Source: Erysipelotrichaceae bacterium
GTDB taxonomy: Bacteria > Bacillota_I > Bacilli_A > Erysipelotrichales > Erysipelotrichaceae
DNA: 14,479 bases
Assembly (NCBI GenBank): GCA_016302195.1
Contig: JAEDOA010000026.1
Location: 1-14,479 of the forward strand
Direction of reading: 5' to 3'
The notes beneath the pieces are model-generated. The model saw only the letters and a list, made by a program, of their open reading frames with translations, had not been told where the DNA came from and made no database searches. Both the position numbers and the translations under genes were made by a program. Below, piece after piece: positions 6,285 through 14,470 of the stretch; the stretch's first letter is position 1; each line of letters starts with the position of its first letter.

Positions 6285-7763
6285 ATGAGTAGTATAAGTA
6301 AAAATAAAATATCATCACTTAATAATTATGGTAAATTGACCATATTAATTGGGATAATATTGTTTATTCCAGTATTATGTATTATTTTTTATCCGGAAGA
6401 TATAAAGTATGTTCATTGTTACATAATTCCTTCAATAGGGTCAATTTTACTGGGATTGTTATTATGCTTTTTTGGTAAGGGATACACACCTTCTCCATTT
6501 TATACAGTAAATTTAAGAAGCAGCACATTGATTGTGCTATATGCCTGGGGCTATAGCTGTCTTGCTGGAGCAATGCCATTTATTCTAAGTGGACAATTGA
6601 ACTTTATTCAGGCCTTATTTGAAGCAGTTTCCGGTTTTACAACATGCGGGCTTTCAGTATTAGATGTTGATAACTGTTTTTCAACAATGCTATTTTATCG
6701 TTCCTGGATTCAATTTGTTGGAGGCTTGGGATTTGTATTACTGTTTTTGATTGTTGTTAATGACCGTCAAAGTATGGATTTGTTTAATGCAGAAGGTCAC
6801 CCTGAAAAACTTAGACCAAATTTAAGAGTAACAGCAAGAACTTTATTTAAAACATATCTAATAATGACTGCTTTTGGTGTTGTAGGCTATTGTATACTAG
6901 GAATGGGTTTCTTTGACAGTTTGAATACTACGATGACTGCGGTTTCGACTGGCGGATTTGCTACTCACTCCGATGGTGTGGCAAGTTTTTCTAATGCAAT
7001 CAAATTATGGACGACCTTATTAATGCTTATGGGTGGCATAAATATGGCTGTATTAATTTTCCCAGCAAAAGGAAAATTCAAAGAAATGTTAAATAATACA
7101 GAATTTAAAGTGTTGAACATGATTGTATTAGGCTTTACCGCAATTGTCATGCTTATTACTTATAATACAAGCAATTTGTCATTATTTGATAATTTTGTTG
7201 ATTCAATATTTAATGTAGTATCATCAATTACAACCACTGGCGATTACATGAGCAGTTTTACAACAATCCCACATGCTAAATTGTTCTTATATATTATACT
7301 TATGGTTTTTGGTGGATCTATGGGGTCTACAGCAGGTGGTTTAAAATTATCTAGAGTATATATATCTTTTAAAGTATGGATAAAATCGATTACAGATCGA
7401 ATGCATTCATCAAGAAGCATAAGATACATTCATATGTATACAACAAATGGAGAATGTGTAATTAGCGAAAAACAACAAAAAGACGCAGTTAATTATGTTG
7501 GTATTTATTTGTTGTTATTATTGCTTGGTACATTTGGCTTAATGATTACTGCTAACTGTCAGTTACATGAAGCATTATTCGAATTTACAAGTTGTCTATC
7601 AACAGTTGGCTCATCGGTTGGTATTACAGCTGCTGATGCTACAGTGGGCACTTTCATTATTGAAATTGTTGGTATGCTACTTGGAAGACTTGAAATAATA
7701 CCAATAGCATTTGGATTGATTTATGTTTCAAAAGGATTGAAAAAGATTTTTAATAGGACGTAA
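6285..7763 (+). CDS. trkH: TrkH-family potassium uptake channel protein
   Basis: A 492-residue membrane protein with four pore-loop repeats: SGFTTCGLS (116-124), AVSTGGFAT (219-227), SSITTTGDYM (313-322) and TSCLSTVGSSVG (435-446). In each the selectivity-filter Gly is present (Gly122, Gly223, Gly319, Gly442). C-terminal GRLEI (467-471) is the conserved TrkH/KtrB motif. Hydrophobic segments flank every loop. It should form a dimeric K+ (or Na+/K+) transport pore in the cytoplasmic membrane, gated by the two TrkA-like proteins encoded just upstream. The gap to the preceding stop is two bases and only a weak GGGT lies upstream, so expression likely depends on coupling. The stop codon lies inside the start of the terminator stem. 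Confidence 0.95.
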   Translation: MSSISKNKISSLNNYGKLTILIGIILFIPVLCIIFYPEDIKYVHCYIIPSIGSILLGLLLCFFGKGYTPSPFYTVNLRSSTLIVLYAWGYSCLAGAMPFILSGQLNFIQALFEAVSGFTTCGLSVLDVDNCFSTMLFYRSWIQFVGGLGFVLLFLIVVNDRQSMDLFNAEGHPEKLRPNLRVTARTLFKTYLIMTAFGVVGYCILGMGFFDSLNTTMTAVSTGGFATHSDGVASFSNAIKLWTTLLMLMGGINMAVLIFPAKGKFKEMLNNTEFKVLNMIVLGFTAIVMLITYNTSNLSLFDNFVDSIFNVVSSITTTGDYMSSFTTIPHAKLFLYIILMVFGGSMGSTAGGLKLSRVYISFKVWIKSITDRMHSSRSIRYIHMYTTNGECVISEKQQKDAVNYVGIYLLLLLLGTFGLMITANCQLHEALFEFTSCLSTVGSSVGITAADATVGTFIIEIVGMLLGRLEIIPIAFGLIYVSKGLKKIFNRT

Positions 7764-7788
7764 AAAAGAGCTTTGCAGCTCTTTTTTT
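7762..7788. terminator. Bidirectional intrinsic terminator
   Basis: AAAAAAGAGCT (7762-7772) pairs with AGCTCTTTTTT starting at 7777 around a TTGC loop. The stem is followed by a T-run on the plus strand and, read from the minus strand, by the A-run turned into T. It ends both the trk operon and the convergent LicCA-like gene. Confidence 0.85.
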
Positions 7789-7800
7789 AAAGATAAAGAC

Positions 7801-9573
7801 TTATTGTTTTATTTTATCAAGATTATCTAAAACATAATCACTATAGATAATGGCTTCATTTAACCAGCATTGTAGTGCATCAGGCATACTAGCGCCACAA
7901 GATTCTCTATATAAGGCCCAAACAAACCAATAATAAGCAATAATTGAAATATAACATAAATAATGTAATCTTGTAGTAGGGTTGTAGTCTTGCTGAAGGT
8001 ATTCTTTGATAAATTGCTCAGCCTGCTGGAAATCATATTGTCCATCTACAATATAATAACCAATATCTATACCAGGATCACTTACTCCAGAATATTCCCA
8101 GTCAATTAGAATAACCGAATTATCAGGCAATATCATCCAATTTGGCTGATATGTGTCGCCATGGCAAAAGCATTTTTCAATTCCATCATTTTCAGTAAGA
8201 GAATACAGCTTTAAGATATTTTCTTTTAATTGTTGATATGGTTTAAAACAATTTGGATCTTTTTGTTTTAGTAGTTTTTCAATTTCAATACTATCTTTGA
8301 TTGGATCGAGACCATAATCAACAGTAATTGGTAAGTTGTGTAACTTCCTTAATGTTTTAATAATCAACTTGCTATCATTAAAACTATTGTAATCCGGTTC
8401 TCTAAAGTCTGCAATGAATTGTGATATTTTCCATCCTTCATTGACATCTAGATAAATATAAGTGGGATCTATTCCAAACTGCTTAGCTAATACTAACGAT
8501 TTCTTTTCATTTTTTCTATTCACGATACTTTCTGTACCGTCACCAGGATGGCGGTATATATACTCAATGCCATTAATTTCAAATACAAATGACTTATTGG
8601 TTAATCCTTTAGAAACATTCCTAAAATTAATTATATCTTCCTCATCGCACCTAAAAATCAGTTTGATATTTCTCATAATATCACTATGGGAATAACCAAG
8701 GTAATTGGTATCAAATTTTCTAAGATCGTCAAAATAGTCGAATTCAAAAATAGTATTAGGGGAAAACTCTTTAAAATAGATATTATCAAAACTATTTAGA
8801 TAATCCTTTACTAACCACTCCCAAAAAGCTTTGTCATACTTTCCATTATTGGTTACGGAGTTTACAATTTCAAAAAACTTTTGGGAAAATTGTTTATCAA
8901 AGAAACAATGACCTAATAGAATTCTTCCGCCGTCTAGTCCTTTTTCTAAACGAGTTATTCTATTGTTGGAGTCTGTAATTGCATACATTTCATCTGTTTT
9001 TTCACTTGTTGAAGAACCAGAGAAGAAACAGCGGTATTCAAATTGGTTAAAAGGATTTTCCATAAAATAATCATCACTAACACAAATATAGGTATTTGAT
9101 ATAATGCTTTGCGCAAGACGTAAGCTTTCGATGTTATTCTTTATATTAAAAGAATCGTTAATGATAAATTTAACCTGGTATTTATCTTTTAGATAATAGA
9201 ACATTTCCTTTTTGTAACCTAATACAAGAGTTATATCATTAATTCCTGCTTGCTTTAGTTGACATATCTGTCTTTCAATTAATTTTTCATTTCTAACTTC
9301 ATAAAGACCTTTAGGTTGTTCAAGTGAAAGAGGGATAAATCTTGTTGATGCTCCTGCTGCTAAGATGACTGCATTATTAACTTTGTATGGTTGTAAAGCA
9401 TTTAAGGCTTTACTAGTCAACTTATTATCCTTTATGTAGCCTCTTTTTACAAGGTTACTAAAACACTTAGCATCTTGTAATGCCTTCTGTTTTTCTATAT
9501 CTGTTTGACAATCAACTAACCCCTTTGACCCATTATACAAAGAAGATAATATATAAAACTCATTTAGCAGCAT
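7801..9573 (-). CDS. licCA: Fused winged-helix, LicC-type nucleotidyltransferase and LicA-type choline kinase
   Basis: A 590-residue three-part protein. Residues 1-65 look like a winged-helix domain ending in LTSKALNALQPYKV. Residues 67-295 are a LicC-like sugar-nucleotidyltransferase fold: AVILAAGASTRFIPL (68-82), PKGL (87-90), SDDYF (166-170) and FEFDYFDDLRKFD near the end, matching the family's EID..DL tail. Residues 300-590 are a choline/ethanolamine kinase of the LicA type: HPGDGTE (342-348), CHGDTYQPNW (470-479, the catalytic Brenner motif) and ILIDWEYSGVSDPGID (488-503). It could phosphorylate choline or a similar amino-alcohol and then activate it as the CDP form, as in the licCA fusions known in treponemes. 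Shine-Dalgarno GGAG lies seven bases before the ATG. It follows the amidohydrolase by 15 nt. Substrate specificity is inferred only. Confidence 0.85.
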   Translation of the reverse strand: MLLNEFYILSSLYNGSKGLVDCQTDIEKQKALQDAKCFSNLVKRGYIKDNKLTSKALNALQPYKVNNAVILAAGASTRFIPLSLEQPKGLYEVRNEKLIERQICQLKQAGINDITLVLGYKKEMFYYLKDKYQVKFIINDSFNIKNNIESLRLAQSIISNTYICVSDDYFMENPFNQFEYRCFFSGSSTSEKTDEMYAITDSNNRITRLEKGLDGGRILLGHCFFDKQFSQKFFEIVNSVTNNGKYDKAFWEWLVKDYLNSFDNIYFKEFSPNTIFEFDYFDDLRKFDTNYLGYSHSDIMRNIKLIFRCDEEDIINFRNVSKGLTNKSFVFEINGIEYIYRHPGDGTESIVNRKNEKKSLVLAKQFGIDPTYIYLDVNEGWKISQFIADFREPDYNSFNDSKLIIKTLRKLHNLPITVDYGLDPIKDSIEIEKLLKQKDPNCFKPYQQLKENILKLYSLTENDGIEKCFCHGDTYQPNWMILPDNSVILIDWEYSGVSDPGIDIGYYIVDGQYDFQQAEQFIKEYLQQDYNPTTRLHYLCYISIIAYYWFVWALYRESCGASMPDALQCWLNEAIIYSDYVLDNLDKIKQ

Positions 9574-9588
9574 GAAATCACTCCTTTT

Positions 9589-11151
9589 TTATGCTTTATT
9601 TTTACTAAATAATCCCCTTACCATTGTTTTTAAGATATTTTCCTTACAGCTTTGGTATGGCTTTCCTGATAAATATAGTTGCTCAACTTTAAGATTTCTA
9701 ATATTTTTAGGATCAATCGTGTATGGATTATTAGAAAGGATAACCATATCACATATTTTGTTTTCTTCTAAAGAACCACGTTTATCCTCATCAAAAGTTG
9801 TATAGTAGCCATTGTAGCAAGCACAACGCAAGGCCTGCTGAATAGAAATTCTTTGCTCAATATTTTCATTATTGACAGCTTTATCTAGCCAATCGATTGG
9901 ATCAGGATTTGTACAAGGTCCATCTGAACCAAAGGAGATTGTTATTCCTTCGTCGATAAATGTCTTAAGTGGATTAAGATTCTTAACTCTTTCTTTTGAC
10001 AGGATTGATTCAAGATATTCGGTTGGTTCCTGTTTCCAATCGATAAAAGCGGATTGAACCGGTAATTGAATATGATATTTTTTGCATATATCCAACCCTT
10101 CTTTTGTAATCATACAACTGTGAATAATACCATGGCGATGGTCTTCTCTTGGATAATCATCTAGAGCTGCTTTTAATGCTTTGCTAGCCTGATCAAAAGC
10201 CTTATCTCCTATAGCGTGCATTTCAATCTGTAGATTTAAACGATTAGCTTTTTTGCAGAAATCGATAACTTTTTCATCGTCATAATATAAAACGCCACAG
10301 TCCCCATTTGTGTATGGTTGAATTACAGCAGCATCCATTGAACCAAAACAGCCATCCAAGGCACATGCAAAACAGCCTCCAATTCTAGGCAATTTTCTTT
10401 TAGTGGCTACTGAAACATCTAAGCTTTGAGGAAATACCCTTATTTGAAATCCGTTAGTTAAACCTTTTGCGAATATCTGCTCCATAGAAATATCTAGATT
10501 ACCAGCAAAGCCTACACCACTAACCGTATTTACGCATCCAATTCCCCTTTTTGCTAGATAATCTACCGTACTTTGCATATTTTCAATCAGTTGTGGAATT
10601 GAAAGAGAGTTGGTTATATAGTTACTAACGGCAAAAAAGGCTTCCTGGTTCATTTCTCCACTTTCAAAGTGGTATCCTCTTAATTTTGATAATACATTTT
10701 TTAGCTTGTTAAGTAGTTTGGTATTAATAATGCAAGCATGCCCATCGTATTTAACAACCATGATTTCCTTATCAGGGCAAACTTCGTCTAATTGCTGTTT
10801 GCTCAATAGAACTCTTTCTTTAACAGAATAAGGTGAAGCTCCAAAAGCAATGATGGTTTTACTTTTGCTTGTTTTATAGTAATCACTTATCATTTGCATA
10901 ATTTGCTGATTATCACTACAATCCATAACATTTAATCCACTATTAAAAGTGGAAAAAGATGCAAAATGCTGGTGTGTATCAACAAAAGCAGGAATAAGAG
11001 CCTTGTCTTTTAAATCAATAGTAGGCCAATTTGCGTATTTATCAGGTAACTGATTTCCAACAAATTCAATCATACCCTTGTTTTCAACTAAATAATTTAC
11101 AACATCATTATTTTTGTTAACTGTAACAATATTACCTTTGAATACTTGCAT
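9589..11151 (-). CDS. YtcJ-like amidohydrolase family protein
   Basis: A 520-residue metal-dependent hydrolase of the Amidohydro_3/YtcJ type. Seen in order: a small N-terminal sandwich; FVDTHQHF with metal ligands His60 and His62; DGCFGSMDAAV (266-276, like the family's DGS.GS..A); MHAIGDKAFD (311-320); the metal-binding His344 (IIHSC); and SDGP with Asp410. The C-terminal strands return to the sandwich (LYLSGKPYQ). These enzymes hydrolyse C-N bonds; the substrate is unknown. A longer frame begins with TTG at 11166, but GGAGG (11160-11164) overlaps that codon and lies eight bases before the ATG at 11151, so the ATG was chosen. It has its own promoter and is followed at 15 nt by the LicCA fusion, suggesting it prepares or recycles that enzyme's substrate. 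Confidence 0.85.
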   Translation of the reverse strand: MQVFKGNIVTVNKNNDVVNYLVENKGMIEFVGNQLPDKYANWPTIDLKDKALIPAFVDTHQHFASFSTFNSGLNVMDCSDNQQIMQMISDYYKTSKSKTIIAFGASPYSVKERVLLSKQQLDEVCPDKEIMVVKYDGHACIINTKLLNKLKNVLSKLRGYHFESGEMNQEAFFAVSNYITNSLSIPQLIENMQSTVDYLAKRGIGCVNTVSGVGFAGNLDISMEQIFAKGLTNGFQIRVFPQSLDVSVATKRKLPRIGGCFACALDGCFGSMDAAVIQPYTNGDCGVLYYDDEKVIDFCKKANRLNLQIEMHAIGDKAFDQASKALKAALDDYPREDHRHGIIHSCMITKEGLDICKKYHIQLPVQSAFIDWKQEPTEYLESILSKERVKNLNPLKTFIDEGITISFGSDGPCTNPDPIDWLDKAVNNENIEQRISIQQALRCACYNGYYTTFDEDKRGSLEENKICDMVILSNNPYTIDPKNIRNLKVEQLYLSGKPYQSCKENILKTMVRGLFSKNKA

Positions 11152-11177
11152 AAAAAGTGCCTCCAATCTTCTATAAA

Positions 11178-11205
11178 ATTATATCAAAAAAAAGATGAGT
11201 GAAAA
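11178..11205 (-). promoter_or_regulatory. Promoter for amidohydrolase-licCA
   Basis: On the minus strand TG-A-TATAAT (complement of 11178-11186) is an extended, perfect -10. TTTTCA (complement of 11200-11205) lies 16 nt upstream as a moderate -35. The -10 begins immediately after the T-run of the preceding terminator. It makes the last two genes a separate transcription unit. Confidence 0.65.
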
Positions 11206-11224
11206 AAGGTATATTCCCCATCTT
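11186..11224 (-). terminator. Intrinsic terminator after the LicC-like gene
   Basis: On the minus strand AAGATG, overlapping the stop codon, pairs with CATCTT; the stem extends by G-T and G-C pairs, has a loop of about 17 nt and is followed by eight T. The long loop makes it weaker than the other two terminators. It separates the murA-led unit from the amidohydrolase unit. Confidence 0.6.
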
Positions 11225-12122
11225 ACTTATATGACGAATCTATTTGCTGTAGTTCATAATAATTATCGATTTCCATAATATCTTCTTTTTGGCATTGTCT
11301 AATTTCAACCTGATAATTATCTTTCTTTAAAACAAGTGGTACAAATTCCCAAAAGTAGTCAGTACCGCCATTATTATACACCTCTTTGAAATCGTTCTTT
11401 AATTTAATGCTGTCATCCCTGGTCCAAAACGAAATGCCATAATAGTTATAACAATATGTATTGCCTTTCTGATATTGGTCAATAAACCCGTTATTCATCT
11501 TAAAAGACCAGTCATCAGTTTGCAGGGAATAAGAACCTAAAATATTGCTGCAATATTGATATTTAGTAATAATATTTGGATTTGAAATATATAAATCAGC
11601 TTCGCATATGTAACAGCAATCCAGCTGATTCAATACTGTCATGATTGAAGAAATATTGTTTGTTTTATCAAAAATTGGGTTATTAACCAGCTTTATTGTA
11701 GGATATTTATTAAGAAGTTCGTTAAATCTATCCCCTTTATAACCCGTAACAATAACAATATCATTAATCTCTGCTTTTATAAGGGCATCAAGTAATGTAT
11801 CGATGATTCTAACATTATTAACTAGTACAAGTGGTTTTGGCTTGTCTTTTGTTGCCGGTAGCATTCTCGAACCAAAGCCGGCAGCAAGGATAATAGCTTT
11901 TCTTACTCGATATTGTTCAAGTACTAAAAGACCCTTTTCTGTCACTTTTATTATTTTATCTGATAAATCCACTAATCCGCTTTTTTCTAAAACTTCAAGC
12001 TGCTGAGATACAAGAGCAGAACTAACACATATTTTATCTGATATGCTGCGCAAATCAAAAAAACAGTTTTGGTTAGATTGCAGATAGTTCATTATTTCAA
12101 ACTGATATCTAGTTAATTGCAT
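11223..12122 (-). CDS. Winged-helix + LicC-type nucleotidyltransferase
   Basis: A 299-residue two-domain protein. Residues 1-72 form a clear winged helix: helix LTRYQFEIMNYLQ, recognition-helix region SSALVSQQLEVLEKSG (34-49) and a wing ending in VTEKGLLVLEQYRV. Residues 75-299 are a LicC-family phosphocholine cytidylyltransferase-type domain. It has IILAAGFGSRMLPA (77-90), KPKPLV (94-99), EADLYI (174-179, metal-binding Asp) and YYGISFWTRDD (227-237), and it ends with IMEIDNYYELQQID, the family's typical tail. It probably makes a CDP-linked choline-like compound or regulates in response to it. A good AGAGG lies seven bases before the ATG, inside the end of the opine-dehydrogenase gene; the gap is four bases. 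The layout parallels the first two domains of the protein at 7801-9573. Confidence 0.85.
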   Translation of the reverse strand: MQLTRYQFEIMNYLQSNQNCFFDLRSISDKICVSSALVSQQLEVLEKSGLVDLSDKIIKVTEKGLLVLEQYRVRKAIILAAGFGSRMLPATKDKPKPLVLVNNVRIIDTLLDALIKAEINDIVIVTGYKGDRFNELLNKYPTIKLVNNPIFDKTNNISSIMTVLNQLDCCYICEADLYISNPNIITKYQYCSNILGSYSLQTDDWSFKMNNGFIDQYQKGNTYCYNYYGISFWTRDDSIKLKNDFKEVYNNGGTDYFWEFVPLVLKKDNYQVEIRQCQKEDIMEIDNYYELQQIDSSYK

Positions 12123-12126
12123 ATTA

Positions 12127-13206
12127 TTACCTCTGATAGAAATGAATAAAATCTTCTAAAGTATAAATATTATAATCACTGTAGTTGAATTGTTGAATAT
12201 TTGGACATAAGCTGCGATACCAATTGTAAGTATTAATCAAGGTAGGACAATCAACCTGAGTGAAATTGGCAATCTGAATTAGTATTGCTAGACCGTAAGG
12301 AAAATCAGCTGTAAAATAGCGCGATGAAAAATCAGGAATATATCCTCCTTCAACTTTTACAGTAGGACTTGTTAATCCCTGGAATCCTTTTATGGAAGAA
12401 ATCTTCTTTGTCATTTTATCGACAGTATCACTTTCGTAATGTTCCTTTAATGATTTTACATATGATAAATCAAACATTGATAATTTATGACATATTTGTT
12501 GTACTTCATCATCTGCTTTTAATAGCAAGTCTGAGGATTCATCATTCCATTGCTGGTAAAAAAGATCAACTTTATCATATACCTTGCCCGGCTTGTAGTC
12601 TTGGAATAAAACTTTTAGCCTGGTAGTATGCAAAATTGGATTTGATGGAGTTAGTGTGATATTTAAATAGTTTGGTAATGCAACTGTTTTGATATCAAAT
12701 AAACCTTCGATAGTTTTAGCAAATTCTGCTGCTTTGGAAATAGGAATGGTGCAAACATGTAGAGTACTACGATAGCCAATTGCTCTAACTGTTTTACCAT
12801 ATTCAACAAGTCTAGCAACGCTTAAAACTCTTTGTAATCCGCATAGAATAGCACCTTTTTTGATGCACTTATCAAAAGCCGCTTCTGCTGCTCCAGTACC
12901 AGGCACTATACAAATATGCATATTTTCATGCACATAAGGCAAAATGGTAAGTGCTGCCTGATCCATACAATAAGAAGGTATTATGACAAAAATTAAATCA
13001 GCATCATTAAATGCAGTGAAAGCATCGTTTGTCACATTATCAATTGTACTAGATAAAGTGACCTTATCGTTTTCATCAATAATTGTTAATGTTTTTGAAA
13101 TTCTTTCTGGCTTTGAAGTAAAGATAGTTGTTCGATGTCCTTTGCTTGCACAATGAACCGCAAACTGTGTACCAACATTACCAGCTCCATAAATAGTTAT
13201 ATTCAT
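12127..13206 (-). CDS. NAD/NADP octopine/nopaline dehydrogenase family protein
   Basis: A 359-residue protein with an N-terminal Rossmann domain (IYGAGNVGTQFA, GxGxxG at 7-12) and a C-terminal helical opine-dehydrogenase domain. TPSNPILHT (186-194) contains the family's NPxxH with the presumed catalytic His193. SSRYFTADFPYGL (294-306) corresponds to the conserved RYxxEDxPxGL segment, where the Glu is Ala here. Family members reductively condense an amino acid amine with a 2-oxo acid, or run the reverse reaction, using NAD(P)H. The product here is unknown. There is one base between the murA stop and this ATG and only a weak AGAGAG upstream, so it is probably translated by coupling. It sits between murA and a LicC-like gene, hinting at an envelope-linked opine or amino-acid modification rather than fermentation. 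Confidence 0.82.
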   Translation of the reverse strand: MNITIYGAGNVGTQFAVHCASKGHRTTIFTSKPERISKTLTIIDENDKVTLSSTIDNVTNDAFTAFNDADLIFVIIPSYCMDQAALTILPYVHENMHICIVPGTGAAEAAFDKCIKKGAILCGLQRVLSVARLVEYGKTVRAIGYRSTLHVCTIPISKAAEFAKTIEGLFDIKTVALPNYLNITLTPSNPILHTTRLKVLFQDYKPGKVYDKVDLFYQQWNDESSDLLLKADDEVQQICHKLSMFDLSYVKSLKEHYESDTVDKMTKKISSIKGFQGLTSPTVKVEGGYIPDFSSRYFTADFPYGLAILIQIANFTQVDCPTLINTYNWYRSLCPNIQQFNYSDYNIYTLEDFIHFYQR

Positions 13207-13207
13207 A

Positions 13208-14470
13208 CTAAATTATCTCTCTTCTAATATTTGCCCCTAAATCAGATAGTTTTGAAACAATATCTTCATAACCGCGATCTATATGATAAATATCGTGAAT
13301 AGTGGTAGTTCCTTTCGCCATTAGAGCCGCTATTACAAGTGCCGCTCCGCATCTTAAATCGGTTGCCCAAACATCAGTTCCCGAAAGTGAAGTTGGTCCG
13401 ACGACAATGGCTGATGGAGGAGTAATGATGATATTAGCTCCCATTTTGTTTAGTTGCTGGCAGTGTTTAAATCTTTCCTTATAGATTGTCTCTGTAACTG
13501 AACTGTTGCCCACAGCTTGTGTTAATAGAGCTGTTAAAGGAGCTTGTAAATCAGTCGCAAAGCCTGGATACGGCATTGTTTTTATATCAACCTTTTTGAG
13601 GCAATTATCACTTTTTCTAACGACTATCTTGTCAATTTGACTATCTATCTCAACTCCCATTTCAATTAGCTTGGAAATAAGCGATTCTAGATGATAAGGA
13701 ATAACATTTTCAATTGTAACCTGTTTTGCCATTGCTGCAGCCAGAATTAAATAAGTACCTGCCTCAATTCTATCAGGTATTATTTCATGGAAACATCCAG
13801 ATAGTTTTTCTACACCATTAATGGTAATTTTACTTGTTCCACCACCTCTGATGTCTGCGCCCATTTCGTTTAATAAAGTAATACAATCGATTATTTCCGG
13901 TTCTCTTGCAGCATTTTCAATTGTTGTTTCTCCTTGAGCATAGACAGCAGCCATAATGATATTTATTGTTGCCCCTACTGAAGCAATATCTAAATAAATT
14001 TTTGTTCCAACTAGCTTATCAGCGCTGATAATGTAGTTGTCATCTTGATATTGGATATCAGCACCTAAGGCTTTAAATCCTTTTAAATGAAGGTCAATAG
14101 GTCTTGGACCTAAATTACAGCCTCCTGGCATTCTAATGACAACTTTTTTGTATTTCCCTAATAGTCCGCCCATGAAATAATATGATGCTCTAAGTTTGCT
14201 GACTGCATCTATTACTAACGGCTTATTAACCATTTCCCTTGGATCAATTACCATGCTATCTAATGATGGAGTTGTAACTTTTACATTCATATATTCTAAT
14301 ATTTCTTTTAATGAACGAACATCAGATATGTTCGGAATACCAACGATTTTTACTATATCAGTAGCTAATACACAAGCTGGTATTAAAGCAACAGTAGCGT
14401 TTTTGGCCCCTGACACTTTAATGTTACCTTCCAGCAGTTTTCCACCTTCAATTTTTATTACTTCTTCCAT
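13208..14470 (-). CDS. murA: UDP-N-acetylglucosamine 1-carboxyvinyltransferase
   Basis: A 420-residue full-length MurA, which transfers enolpyruvate from PEP to UDP-GlcNAc in the first committed step of peptidoglycan synthesis. Seen are Lys23-Asn24 (SGAKNA), the catalytic Cys118 in MPGGCNLGPRPIDLH (114-128), IPDRIEAGTY (231-240), Asp307 (GFATDLQAP) and Arg399 (RGYED). The active-site Cys is present rather than Asp, so the fosfomycin target residue is intact. The residues after the Cys (NLGP) differ from the more common AIGA/S. An in-frame TAA lies just upstream of the ATG, so the start cannot be further out. The leader is cut by the window edge; GTGAT close to the edge may be the tail of a Shine-Dalgarno. 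It leads the tightly packed unit with the opine-dehydrogenase-like and LicC-like genes. Confidence 0.95.
   Translation of the reverse strand: MEEVIKIEGGKLLEGNIKVSGAKNATVALIPACVLATDIVKIVGIPNISDVRSLKEILEYMNVKVTTPSLDSMVIDPREMVNKPLVIDAVSKLRASYYFMGGLLGKYKKVVIRMPGGCNLGPRPIDLHLKGFKALGADIQYQDDNYIISADKLVGTKIYLDIASVGATINIIMAAVYAQGETTIENAAREPEIIDCITLLNEMGADIRGGGTSKITINGVEKLSGCFHEIIPDRIEAGTYLILAAAMAKQVTIENVIPYHLESLISKLIEMGVEIDSQIDKIVVRKSDNCLKKVDIKTMPYPGFATDLQAPLTALLTQAVGNSSVTETIYKERFKHCQQLNKMGANIIITPPSAIVVGPTSLSGTDVWATDLRCGAALVIAALMAKGTTTIHDIYHIDRGYEDIVSKLSDLGANIRREII

Noticed and set aside
11152..11166. TTG start at 11166 for the amidohydrolase
   Set aside because: The GGAGG Shine-Dalgarno overlaps that codon; the ATG at 11151 is correctly spaced and begins the conserved first strand.
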